From Schizochytrium sp. TIO01 (Eukaryota > Sar > Bigyra > Thraustochytrida > Thraustochytriidae): DNA of 64,000 nt. Of this stretch, positions 1 to 9,936 are shown in pieces (position 1 is the stretch's first letter; every line of letters starts with the position of its first letter). The notes under the pieces are model-generated. The model ran no database searches. It saw only the letters and a program-made list of their open reading frames with translations, and was not told the origin of the DNA. A program made the translations under genes and the position numbers. The stretch spans positions 1,238,001-1,302,000 of the forward strand of contig SMSO01000035.1 of NCBI GenBank assembly GCA_004764695.1. The letters run 5' to 3'.

Positions 1-2802
1 AATAAGCGCTCTCCTCTCTGCCTCGAAACCAATCTGTCCAAAAGCCTCGAAAACCGAGTCAGTCTATCACCTGTCAGTCTGTCAGTCTGTCAGTCTGTCA
101 GTCAGTCTTTCTATCTTTCTATCCCTCGCGCATGGCGGCGGCGGCGATGGACGCCTCCGTCCCGGAAAACGCGAGAACCCGGATTTCCGGCGCTTCAGCG
201 AAGCCATTTCGAACCGCGTCTCGCGCGAGCTCGTTCCAGCGGATGGATCCGACGAAGGCATGAGAACTATCGTGGCTGCGGTCAGAGGCAGAGAGAGAGA
301 GACAGACGGCGCCAACTGACGGACAGAGAACGAACTCGCCAGCCCTTGTCAGTTTTGTCTGTCTGTCTGTCTGTCTGTCTGCTTACGTGCTGCTTGCTGC
401 TTGCTACGTGCTGCTTGCTGCTTGCTTGCGAGCCAGTTGACCCACCGGGTGAAGTACCGAGTTCTTTCTTGGCGAACGGCGGAAACAAGGCGACGGAGCG
501 GTGTCCATGCGAAGCGAGCAGGCAGGCGGATGAAGAAGCAAGACACAGGAGGTGCTACGTGCATGCGTAGGAGAAGGGTAAGAGAGCGAGAGGTGGCGCC
601 ACCTCCTGCGTAGCAATGCACACACAGACAGACAGACAGACAGACACAGCCTAGTTGCGGGTAGATAGATGCTAGCTAGGCAGGGCGGCAACGGCTGCGG
701 GGAAGACATAATATAAGGAGAGGAAAGTAGAAGAACGATCTGTGCGGAAGGCATGGCAACTTGAACGTCACAGGATGGCTGGCGATGCCTCGAACCCGTG
801 GCCGTTGCTTCGTAGGATCTTGGGCAACTTTGGGGACTTCAGCATGATAGTACGCAAGACGGAGAGGAGTCCTTGGTATTGTTATCCAGCTGCCGGATAG
901 ACGAGTAGATCAGGTAAGACCTTGCAGTTGCTTTCATCAAGGTTTGTGGGTTCTGCTCGCCTTGTAAGGGGTTAGCTGATCGCCAGTAGGAACTAGAGTT
1001 TGTACTGGTTTATTTTGATTAAACAATTAAGGACTCTTGTTTAAGCCAAAACAACCAATCACTCAATACTGGGAGGGACTAAATACTATCCTATCGGTTT
1101 GTACGGAGGACCAACACATCTGAGCACCTAGGTAGGCAGGGAAACAAATGGACATTCGCTGCTGCCTGCCTCTAGAGGCGCGCTCTAAAAGCTGAATATA
1201 AATAGGCGTCAGTTAAGCAGCTTTTCCAATTCCAACTCAAAGTTGATGAATAAGGAAGGAAGCTGGTGCATATATACTCTTGAGTATAAAACCTTTGAAA
1301 TTGACGATGCCAAACCCACTCAAGCGAGCAAGCAACAGAGCCTAGCAGGTCCTAGGCTAGCTTCTACCTCTCACCTCTGTAGCAGTACTATGGGAAGGCC
1401 TACCTGCGAACCTTTCACTAGACACTTCTAGCAGGAGCGTAGGAGGTCGCGTTCTGTGGTTGTTTGGGGTTGCGCAGTTGGGAAGGGATGATCATTCACA
1501 ATCCGCGATTCGTGATTCGTGATTCGTGATTCGTGATTTTGTTTGTGCAGGCACTAGGTAGTCTCGTGCGTGCAAACAGTTCAGCTGCGCCAACGTTTAA
1601 TCCAGCACTGCAGAGGCGTCGCAGACCTCGCGTGTGTTGAGCTGGCTGGCTGGTGCTGCGTTCACGCAAGAAGCTGCGCAAGGAGCTGCGCAAGCTCGAA
1701 ATGGAGCAGAGAAATTCAAATCTTTGGGAGACGAGGTTCAAGCGTGGAAGGCCTCGATGAATGAAAGAACTCGGCGCGGAGACCCACTCGCTACGCCGCG
1801 GGCCCTACGCTTCCGATGACTCCCTTGAGCAATCGACCAGCCTTATGCCGCGTCGTGCGTGAGTCTCCCTGCCGTCGTGTTTTCGTTGGGTTTGGCTGTG
1901 TCTCCATCGTCTTGGTTGCCTGCCTTGTGGCCAAGTTCCAGGCGGGTCTTCCTGGTTCTCAGAGCAGCACCTTCGCGGTCACGGTCTCGGCTGCTCGAGG
2001 GAGCGAACGAGCGAGAGAACCGGATAGATGGGTTGATAATTCGATGGAGTGAGGATGTTTCGATAGACTCGCGGAGAGAGATATTGTGGATGAACCGGAC
2101 CGCAGGAAAAAGCCATCTATCGACTTGCCTGCAGAGCAAAGGCGAGGAGGAAAGACCTCGACGCTGGTCTTTGTTTGTCTCTTGGGATTTACAGCTCCAG
2201 GGATCCTGAGGACACTGTTTTAGAACAAAGCCCAAAGCCCTGCGAGACCAGGCAGGCAGCAGGCAGGCAGGCAACCAATCGGCCACGCCACCAAGCGACC
2301 CCATACCATTCAATTTTAGCGGAAAAGGCCTGCGCGGCTAGGGTCTGAATTATTCTCAGATCGGATCGCAACTTATGGCTGGCTAGCTGGCTAGCTACAT
2401 GGTAGCTGCACAACTGGCAGCTCGCTTGGGTACTGCAGCAGCAGGGTTGTCAAGAGCCGTGAGGCAGTCTTTCAGAAGTGCTTTTAAGGAGGTAGTCCCA
2501 GCTGCTTTTGTGTTCCCTTTCCTTCTTACTCCTTCTCTGAAAGTAAGATAACAGTTGTTCTTTTTATATTTGGTTAGAGTAGTAGTGTCATAATAGTTAA
2601 TCTATACAATTACATTTAAAATATTAAAATTCTAAAAAATATAATGAGAAGAGCTAACAACATTATGATAGCGTGTGTGTGTATATTGGAACCTCACTAT
2701 CTTTAATAGTAGGAAGGTAGGGACCACCAAAAGAGAGCCTTCTCTTCCAACCAATCCCGAATGGTTCGAAGGTAGCGCAGTGAAAAAAAATGAAACTAGA
2801 AT
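1..2802. other. Spacer with microsatellites; no supported gene
   Basis: No open frame here looks like a real protein. The short overlapping frames on both strands are Ser/Arg/Cys-rich, as expected from low-complexity DNA. Simple repeats are an 8-bp ctgtcagt run near 71-107, a tctg run at about 357-382 followed by tacgtgctgcttgctgcttgc units to about 430, a cagacaga run near 625-650, and four copies of gattcgt at about 1507-1537. Short tagctagg-like motifs recur. I see nothing else that can be named. Confidence 0.6.
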
Positions 2803-2874
2803 TGGACACATCGAGGATTGAACTCAAGACTTTCTCAATGCAAATGAGACGTGCTACCACTGCACCATGCGCCC
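2803..2874 (-). tRNA. tRNA-Ala (anticodon TGC), copy 1 of 5
   Basis: The reverse complement folds as a full 72-nt cloverleaf. It has a 7-bp acceptor stem (GGGCGCA/TGTGTCC), a 4-bp D stem (GTGC/GCAC), a 5-bp anticodon stem (TCTCA/TGAGA) around the loop TTTGCAT with anticodon TGC, a 5-nt variable loop, and a T arm with loop TTCAATC. Discriminator base A and the G3:U70 acceptor wobble pair, the known alanine identity element, are both present. There is no intron, and CCA is not encoded. A run of eight T on the minus strand (2782-2789) follows as a Pol III terminator. It is identical in sequence to the other four copies. Confidence 0.95.
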
Positions 2875-3014
2875 ACTGACTGGAATTTCAATCCGTAACA
2901 CGACTTACTAAGGCTCAGGATTTCCAAATCTTGACAAAATAGGAAAAAAAAAAAGGGTTGTCATCTCGAACATGTGGAACTTCACTTCGTGAATAGGAAA
3001 AAAAAAAGAGTATT

Positions 3015-3086
3015 TGGACACATCGAGGATTGAACTCAAGACTTTCTCAATGCAAATGAGACGTGCTACCACTGCACCATGCGCCC
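3015..3086 (-). tRNA. tRNA-Ala (anticodon TGC), copy 2 of 5
   Basis: This copy is identical over 72 nt to the tRNA-Ala at 2803, including G3:U70 and the TGC anticodon. A run of ten A on the plus strand at 2998-3007, which reads as T on the transcribed strand, lies just past the 3' end and should stop Pol III. The 5' flank on the minus strand (ending ..CAGTCAGT) is shared with copies 1 and 3. The spacer to copy 3 is similar to the next spacer along, so the repeated unit is the tRNA plus its flank. Confidence 0.95.
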
Positions 3087-3201
3087 ACTGACTGAAAGAT
3101 CATGGTGCTACACCACCTACTAAGTCTCAGCATTCACACATTCTGAATGCAAAAAGTTGTGGAACATGTGGAACGCATACTGCGAATGGGAAAAAAAGAA
3201 T

Positions 3202-3273
3202 TGGACACATCGAGGATTGAACTCAAGACTTTCTCAATGCAAATGAGACGTGCTACCACTGCACCATGCGCCC
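3202..3273 (-). tRNA. tRNA-Ala (anticodon TGC), copy 3 of 5
   Basis: This copy is identical over 72 nt to the other four, with a complete cloverleaf and G3:U70. Seven T on the transcribed strand (plus-strand A run at 3191-3197) follow the 3' end as terminator. The 60-odd bases upstream (plus strand after 3273: ctgactgaaagatc...tgctacaccgcctacta...ctcagcattcaca) match those of copy 2 with only a few changes. Copies 2 and 3 are therefore the most recent duplication pair. Confidence 0.95.
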
Positions 3274-3376
3274 ACTGACTGAAAGATCAAAGTGCTACAC
3301 CGCCTACTAACTCTCAGCATTCACAGATTCTGACTCGAACATTTGGAACATGCTCTTTGAGAGAGCAAAAAATAAA

Positions 3377-3448
3377 TGGACACATCGAGGATTGAACTCA
3401 AGACTTTCTCAATGCAAATGAGACGTGCTACCACTGCACCATGCGCCC
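3377..3448 (-). tRNA. tRNA-Ala (anticodon TGC), copy 4 of 5
   Basis: This copy is identical over 72 nt to the other four. The terminator T run is six long on the transcribed strand (plus-strand A run at about 3367-3372). The 5' flank differs from copies 1-3 beyond the last few bases, so the gene body is conserved where the flanks have drifted. Confidence 0.95.
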
Positions 3449-3603
3449 ACTAATGAAATTTTGTGTGTTTACAGAACGTATTAAATGGCAGGGTAGGAAT
3501 TCTACATCTTGAAAGAAAAAGAAATAAGCGGAACCTTTGGAACTTTGCTCGTACAGTTAAGAAATTTAATAAAACAGTGGAAGGGGAAAAAAGAAACCAT
3601 TTT

Positions 3604-3675
3604 TGGACACATCGAGGATTGAACTCAAGACTTTCTCAATGCAAATGAGACGTGCTACCACTGCACCATGCGCCC
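3604..3675 (-). tRNA. tRNA-Ala (anticodon TGC), copy 5 of 5
   Basis: This is the promoter-side end of the array and is identical over 72 nt to the other copies. Six T on the transcribed strand (plus-strand A run at about 3587-3592) lie about 12 nt past the 3' end. The 5' flank is unrelated to that of copies 1-3 apart from the last few bases. Confidence 0.95.
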
Positions 3676-3690
3676 ACTGATGAGACATAA

Positions 3691-4378
3691 TGATCGAACA
3701 AAACCTTATAACGGCAGTACCAACGAAAGAGAAAGCTTGAAGAGGGCCAATTTGTCGTTTACAGGAGCAAATCGCAGGATCAAGGCCATGGCTCCAATTG
3801 ACCGAGTGACACCTCCACGAGATCATCCATTCCCAATTTTCTTACGCTATGGCAGGCGCTTCTCCTCACCTTTCATGGTAGACTATACAAAGGATTTTTT
3901 TAGACAAACCCTACAAGAATAGTGGCAGCTCTAAAACTCATGTGAGAGCGTTATCGATGTCTCCCATGGTCCAAAATCCAACCCAAATCTTCACAGCTAT
4001 AAATCGAAGATAGATAACCATCGAGATGACTTTAGCCGCAAGCAACACCATAAGTTGCGGCCTTCAGCACAAATAAGCGACGAAGAGAGTAGGTGCGACG
4101 GGCGTCATTCGAGCATCTGACCCTGTTCCCATCCTTGGGCTTGGTAGCACCTACTGTCATTCTTAGGGAAACCTGCTAGGCGGAAGAATTCCTCTGTGCT
4201 TCTTCGTCGTCGTTTTGTGCCTTCGAAGCACAGCAAAAAAATCCAAACTGCGCCAAAACCCAGACCACGCGGAGCAGTTTTGAGCTCGCACAGGCCCGCA
4301 CACAGGTCTTCTGCTCGCAGAAGAGTTCCGGGCGGCGCGAAAAGCCTTGGTAGGATTGGGAGGCTGACGCAGGCAAGG
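3691..4378. other. Spacer between the tRNA array and the aldo-keto reductase gene
   Basis: About 690 bp without a convincing gene. It must hold the promoter and 5' leader of the downstream plus-strand reductase. The frames across 4100-4380 are shadows of the GC-richer leader and first exon. I see no clear TATA element. Confidence 0.5.
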
Positions 4379-5760
4379 ATGGCGCCCACTAGCACGATGC
4401 TGGCCGTTGTCACGCTCGTCACGATCGCTGTTTTGGCCCAGTTTGCCTCGTTGGCCGAAGCGGCTGGGTCTATGCGAGGCGTGGAGGAAATCCAAACCAT
4501 CACTAACAGCCTCGAAGCCAACACCAAGGTTGGACCTATTCCCACCACCACGCTGAGCAATGGTGTGGAAATGCCCGTAAGTTATTGTGATAGGGATGCA
4601 GTTTAAACCAAATCCGTATACGATTACGAATGAAACCCTCAGATCTTCTGCCCTGATCAACTTGGGAAAGTACATGAAATCAAAGCCAAGTCCAAGAAAT
4701 CTTGGTATTCATGAGTAAAATGAGATGACGTGTAGAGCTGCATCGATCCAATCTCGTGATTGAGCATCAGAGTCGTGTGAGATGATTAATTGCTTCGGCC
4801 GCCGGGCATTCAGAAACTAACTTAATACTATATAATGGCTTCTCCTGTTTGGGGACACACAACACCCGCTCTAATTCTTGTATTCCATTATGATTATCAT
4901 CATTGGCGCTACAGATGATGGGTCTCGGTACATGGGAGTACAACAACTCAGTTGCCTATGGCGCTACCTTGACCGCACTCAAGGTTGGATACACCCATGT
5001 GGACACTGCAACTATCTATGGTAACCACAAGGGAGTCGGAGAGGCCATCAGTACCTGGAGAAAGTCTAACGGGGGCATTCGCGAAAATCTCTTTGTTACA
5101 ACAAAAATCCCTGGGGGGCTCAACTACTCAGCCTCGCAGGATGCCTTGGAGGCTTCCTTGGAGGATCTCGGCCTTGACTATGTTGATCTGATGCTGATGC
5201 ATTTTCCTGCTGGAATGGATGGAAGCAGCAGCCCAGAAATTCGCATTGCTGGCTACAAGGCAATTATCGACTTCTACAAGGCTGGCAAGGCCCGGGCAAT
5301 TGGTGTTAGCCACTTCTGCAAGCGCCATATCCTTGAGCTTATGCACGCCGGCCTCATGGTCCCTCACGTCAACCAGGTCGAATTCCATGTTGGCATGGGT
5401 AATGCAGGGCCTAATGCTACGGACGATCGAGAGTTTGATAACATGGTTGGCACTCTTTACGAATCTTTCAGTCCCCTTTGCGGACCTTGCAACACAATGG
5501 AGCTCATCACTGGCGAACTTGTAACGAGCATTGGAAAAAAGTATGGCAAGTCCGGTGCCCAAGTCTCACTCAAGTGGCAGGTACAGCAGGGCATTCCTGT
5601 TATCCCCAAGTCTGACAACGAGGAGCACATCATTGCCAATGCTCAGCTCTTTGACTGGGAACTTAGTGCTGAGGACATGGTTGCGCTAACTCAGGCTAAG
5701 TCCCCCCCGGTGACTGGTGGTGGTGACAACCTCACCTCTGGTGATTGTGCCATCCCTTAA
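4379..5760 (+). CDS. Aldo-keto reductase with N-terminal signal peptide, one intron
   Basis: NAD(P)H-dependent aldo-keto reductase, reducing aldehyde or ketone substrates; the substrate is unknown. Exons are 4379-4576 and 4915-5760. The intron 4577-4914 starts GTAAGT, ends CTACAG and is phase 0. The join restores the family's N-terminal beta-hairpin (LSNGVEMP then MMGLGTW). The spliced product is 347 residues. The catalytic tetrad is visible as Asp96 (HVDTA), Tyr101, Lys130 (TTKIP) and His162 (LMHFP). NQVEFHVG and the cofactor-binding GIPVIPKS (Lys298) are also present. Residues 5-28 form a hydrophobic stretch ending LAEAAGS, a typical secretory signal, whereas most family members are cytosolic. 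It ends 480 bp from the oppositely oriented myosin. The family is certain; export is inferred. Confidence 0.92.
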
Positions 5761-6240
5761 AACTAATCTTTGCAAGAGAGAGGATAACACAGCAGCTCTT
5801 TCTACCATCTATGTTTACATGTGCCGCGTCTCAGTAGCTGCTCAGTAGGTTCAGGCTGTAGCACTAGCTGCTGCTGTTATCTAAAATAACTTTAGACCCC
5901 TAGATTTCCCCAAAGATGGCCCCTGCCATACCAGCTCGGGCACTTAGACCTTCTTTGAGACTATCCTTCTAGTAGTGTTAAATTCAGTATATAACAAAAC
6001 ATAAAACATCAAGTCCAGACTTCACCTTGTACTATATTCTCTCTGGTGTTGGACAAAGAACCATGATTGAAGATGAATATTATTTGACTTTAAGAATACC
6101 TCATCTTGGAAATGACAAAGGTCTTCCTATATGTATATTTATTATGTACTCTCTTGTGATTTGATTGTCTGGTCTCTGAGAAATAGTTTGGCTCAAGTCT
6201 GAGCCCATGAGCATGCTTGGAAAAACAAGCGACTTCTCGC
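5761..6240. other. Convergent 3' region
   Basis: AT-rich spacer of 480 bp between the stop of the reductase (+) and the stop of the myosin (-). It should contain both 3' UTRs and polyadenylation signals. I see no gene. Confidence 0.6.
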
Positions 6241-9200
6241 TTAGGCTACATAGGCCACAGTCGAAGTTGGATCTGCTGCAGGAGCAGACCCAGGTTCGTC
6301 AGCAGGCTTCATTGGTTTGGGAAGCGGGATGTGACGCTGCAATTCCCGAATGAGCTCGTCACGGGCCTTCAATTCCGAGTCCGTCTCACGAAGCTTTTCT
6401 TCAAAAAAGTTAAAGTTTCGCTTTGCTTGCGTGCGCTCACGCTCCAAGTCTAAAGTAAGTTGATCAAGAACATTAGCCATGTACTCCTTAGCATCTTGTG
6501 TGTCCTGTTGCAACCGTGTTAGACGCTTGATCTCATCTGACTGAGCAACAAGCTGTAGCTGCTGTGACTGAATAATTGACACCAGTGAAGCCAGTGATTC
6601 CGCCTCGTCACAGGTCAACGACCCGGGCATGACAGGCAAACGCTCTGACTTCTGCTGTGCAAATACTTGCTCGCGCTTGCGGAAGTCTGCTTCCATATCG
6701 AGCATACGTGTAGTAAGTTCTGTGATACGCGCTTCTCGTTCTGCTGCAACGACTTTATATTCCCAGCAGCGCTGTTCAACTTCTTCAAGTTGAATTCGCA
6801 TGCGGTTCTTTTGCTCCTTGAACAAGGTTCGCTGAGTTTCGTCTTCTTGGATGCGGGCTGTGAGGCGGGACACAAGCACGTTACTAGCGTGCTGACCATA
6901 AGTTTGCTCTTTGAAAGCCTCAATATTTGCAATAGTAAGATCGCCAGGGCTATCTCCAAATATTTCGGAGGCAATACGCTTGCACTTCTCAATGCTCATA
7001 ACTTCCACAGGTTCAGACGGTGCTTGTACCATAAGATTCGGACCACCCTGCAATTTCTTTCCTCGTTGCTGCACAGGTGTACTTGGTGTAGAGTCAATAT
7101 CGAAATCTTCATCAGATATGTGGCGAACCTGTACCGCAAGCAATTCTGACCGAAGATCATGACCACCAGGCTTCACACTACCAATAAACGAAGAATTGCG
7201 TGAGCAAGGCGGGGATTTACGCCAAGACCGAGATCTTTCGGTGAGAGTACGCATCTGCTCTGCAATCTCAAGCTGCTTTAAGGCTTCTGCTGCTTTGGAT
7301 TCTTCTTCTAGCTTTTTAGCGAGTTCTTCGGCTTCTTGACGAGCAATCTCTAATCGCATCGCAAGCTCTTGCCGTGCATGATTACAGCGGATAAAGCATT
7401 GGAGCTGTAAAGCTGCCTTCTGCTTTACCTGGTAAGCGCGGCGAGCATGGTAGCCGCGCATACAGCGCTGCAGGGTCACAGCTGACGTATTTCGTGTACG
7501 GAAATACATCAGTCGATCCTCGAAATGCTTTGCAGCCAAAGCCTTAATGACACAGTTTCTCCACAACATGCGAACATAATACAGTTTAAAACGATCTATG
7601 ACCCACTTTCGCTCTGCTTGCGCCTTCGCATCAGTGGGAGATGCGCATGACCATACTTTTGAAGCCTCCAAGATACGATCAAGCATTGAGAGTTGGCCAT
7701 TTCGAAAGAAAACTCGAGTGTTACCACATCTATAGGCTTTGTGGGGCACATCAAAAGCCCAGAATAAAGCTTTGGTAAATTCTCGTTCATTGCCTCCTCC
7801 TAAATTTTGCCATATCCGCAAAGCTTCTGTAGGTAATGCCTCAGAATATGCGTCAATCAGGCTTTGATATGGAATTCTTGTCGGCAAACCAGACTTCAGA
7901 ACTTGTGCAGTTTGTTCAATACTCAAGCATCGTAACTGACTGACGACAAGGGATCGATCAAACCAAGGTTGATTAGCCTCACGCTTCATTTGAACATTTG
8001 GCTTCACACAACGAATAAAAGAGCATTTCGTTGCCTCAAGAGTTTGTACGAGTTCTTTAATCTGCACAGAGAACTTTGATACAATAGACTGCTGCTTCCG
8101 TCTTTGAGGGCGCCTTTGGCCACCACGACCGGCCTTCGTATTATTTCCATCACCTGCATCGCTACGACCCCAGCTGACAGAGGCGTTAGAAGATGCAGAA
8201 AGGAAAGCCTCGGCTCGGTCTGGAAGCTGATCATTATTTTTGTGAATGAAACCTTCAGCTACATACGACACTGGGCCAGGGTAATGAGCAACAATAAAGG
8301 TTGTTCGAATATCTTTTGGATGAGGCTTTGGAAAGCACGCATGACCTGAAAATTTGTTGTGCATAGACTGATTGAGCTTTTCGTCAGTAGGCTGTGGTGC
8401 CCTGCTCACTTCGTCAATAAGTGCCAAAAGACCAGGCTTGCCTGTAACTCCATGAAATAGATGCACGCACTCACTGGACGCACGGGGTGGAGGAAAGTCT
8501 GCATCCTTCATGACCAAGCCCTCTGCCTTGTACAGCGCCACCTCTGCTTCAAAAACCTGACGAATGAAGGTATCTTGGAGTGCTTCGTTTGTGTAATTGA
8601 TGAGGAGCTGCTCAAAGCTGTTTTGCTGCATAGACTCGAAACCAAAAATATCCAAAACTCCAACAAAGTGCATCTCTGTTGGACTAGTCTCAACACTTCC
8701 CTTAGTCTTCTGACACAGACTTTCGTTTACATGGTGTAGTACCCACTCAAAGATACCAGCATAGATGGCCTTTGCGACAGCATTCCGATTGTACATTGCT
8801 CGATCCAAACCTTCTGAAGTGATGATAGGGTCCTTGGAACCTGGGAACCGAACCTCACGCTCGCACAGAAGCTTGCGAAGACTCTCCTGCCCATCAAGAC
8901 CTAATAGATCGCAGCAGACTTGGGCACTGCCGTCCTCAATAGTCGCCTCATCAGCATCGCCTACAAATTTAACCTGCAACAAGTGCAGAACTCCTGCCAA
9001 GGCGCGAAAGAGAACATCCTGACTTATACCCACAGTATCAAGAGCCTCGCGAAGCGCAAGGAATCTCTTTTCGTCACCCTTCCGACTCTCACTTTCGTCA
9101 AGTTTGCATTCATCAAGATGAAAATCAGGCAATTGACTGGAAGCAGAGCTTAGGTAATGTAGAATATGGAAACTACGTTCCTCAGCGCCGTGAAAAACCA

Positions 9201-9936
9201 CACGACTCTTCTCTAAAAGGTATGTCTCGATGCGTGCACCGCTTATTGCCCAACCACTGTTATCAGCCTTCTTCTCTAGCAGAACCTTTGTATACTTGCC
9301 AAAGCGCGAAGAGTTATGGTTCATGCACGTGGAGGCATTACCAATTGCCTCGAGAATAGGACTCACTTGCAAGAGGCGTTCCTCCAGAGCGTTTCCTTCT
9401 GCACCAGCATGGCAGCGCGCAACAATGTGACGAATAACCCTTTTTGCGCTTTCTGTTTTACCCGATCCTGATTCACCTCCAATAACAATCGATTGATCAC
9501 CAGCGCCCGATCGTGCACCCAATTGAAGTTGCTGTAATGCCGTTTCTGCAATTGCGAAAGGTCCTTTTGCCCGCGATGTGCCACACCCGTAGCTAGACTC
9601 GTCTAATTCTCTTAATGGATTTACGCTCACCAGAACAGGACCCATAAAAGTGTAGGGAGCATCATCAATTGCGCGAAGTCGCAAATTTTCCAAAATCCCA
9701 GGTTCGTGGATGTGATGCAATGCCGTCATATCCTCCTCTACGCCCCTGTTCATCACGTAGACATGCTCGCTCGGTACTGTAGATTCTTCACCGGCACTGC
9801 CATAGTCATGTTCGCTAGCCTTCACTACGACGTCTCCGCCGCTACCACCAACAGAGGCTACAACAACACCAGCTCGCCATGAGCCGTCTTGATGGCCTCC
9901 ATACCAAACGCGGGCGCCTTCTTCGAGCACAACCAT
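6241..9936 (-). CDS. Unconventional myosin heavy chain
   Basis: Actin-based ATP-driven motor, 1231 residues from the ATG at 9936. The frame stays open for 38 more codons upstream but holds no ATG. The motor occupies about residues 65-790. P-loop GESGSGKT is at 154-161, switch I NHNSSRFGKY at about 206-215 and switch II LDIFGFE at about 428-434. The relay NSFEQLLINYTNE and the actin-binding SFIRCVKPN and QLRCLSIEQ segments are present. Two IQ-like light-chain sites follow (QRCMRGYHARR near 823 and LQCFIRCNHARQE near 845). A short charged helix then leads to a Ser/Pro linker and two coiled-coil stretches (about 1050-1200). The tail has no MyTH4, FERM, SH3 or DIL domain that I recognise, so the class is unassigned. 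The gene is intronless. Confidence 0.95.
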   Translation of the reverse strand: MVVLEEGARVWYGGHQDGSWRAGVVVASVGGSGGDVVVKASEHDYGSAGEESTVPSEHVYVMNRGVEEDMTALHHIHEPGILENLRLRAIDDAPYTFMGPVLVSVNPLRELDESSYGCGTSRAKGPFAIAETALQQLQLGARSGAGDQSIVIGGESGSGKTESAKRVIRHIVARCHAGAEGNALEERLLQVSPILEAIGNASTCMNHNSSRFGKYTKVLLEKKADNSGWAISGARIETYLLEKSRVVFHGAEERSFHILHYLSSASSQLPDFHLDECKLDESESRKGDEKRFLALREALDTVGISQDVLFRALAGVLHLLQVKFVGDADEATIEDGSAQVCCDLLGLDGQESLRKLLCEREVRFPGSKDPIITSEGLDRAMYNRNAVAKAIYAGIFEWVLHHVNESLCQKTKGSVETSPTEMHFVGVLDIFGFESMQQNSFEQLLINYTNEALQDTFIRQVFEAEVALYKAEGLVMKDADFPPPRASSECVHLFHGVTGKPGLLALIDEVSRAPQPTDEKLNQSMHNKFSGHACFPKPHPKDIRTTFIVAHYPGPVSYVAEGFIHKNNDQLPDRAEAFLSASSNASVSWGRSDAGDGNNTKAGRGGQRRPQRRKQQSIVSKFSVQIKELVQTLEATKCSFIRCVKPNVQMKREANQPWFDRSLVVSQLRCLSIEQTAQVLKSGLPTRIPYQSLIDAYSEALPTEALRIWQNLGGGNEREFTKALFWAFDVPHKAYRCGNTRVFFRNGQLSMLDRILEASKVWSCASPTDAKAQAERKWVIDRFKLYYVRMLWRNCVIKALAAKHFEDRLMYFRTRNTSAVTLQRCMRGYHARRAYQVKQKAALQLQCFIRCNHARQELAMRLEIARQEAEELAKKLEEESKAAEALKQLEIAEQMRTLTERSRSWRKSPPCSRNSSFIGSVKPGGHDLRSELLAVQVRHISDEDFDIDSTPSTPVQQRGKKLQGGPNLMVQAPSEPVEVMSIEKCKRIASEIFGDSPGDLTIANIEAFKEQTYGQHASNVLVSRLTARIQEDETQRTLFKEQKNRMRIQLEEVEQRCWEYKVVAAEREARITELTTRMLDMEADFRKREQVFAQQKSERLPVMPGSLTCDEAESLASLVSIIQSQQLQLVAQSDEIKRLTRLQQDTQDAKEYMANVLDQLTLDLERERTQAKRNFNFFEEKLRETDSELKARDELIRELQRHIPLPKPMKPADEPGSAPAADPTSTVAYVA

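Larger units (their letters stand above)
2782..3690 (-). repeat. Tandem tRNA-Ala gene array
   Basis: Five identical 72-bp tRNA genes are spaced 212, 187, 175 and 227 bp start to start, all on the minus strand. Each has its own downstream T run, so each is probably transcribed separately by Pol III from internal A and B boxes. Spacer sequence is conserved between adjacent units (best between copies 2 and 3), which indicates unit-by-unit tandem duplication. Confidence 0.9.
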
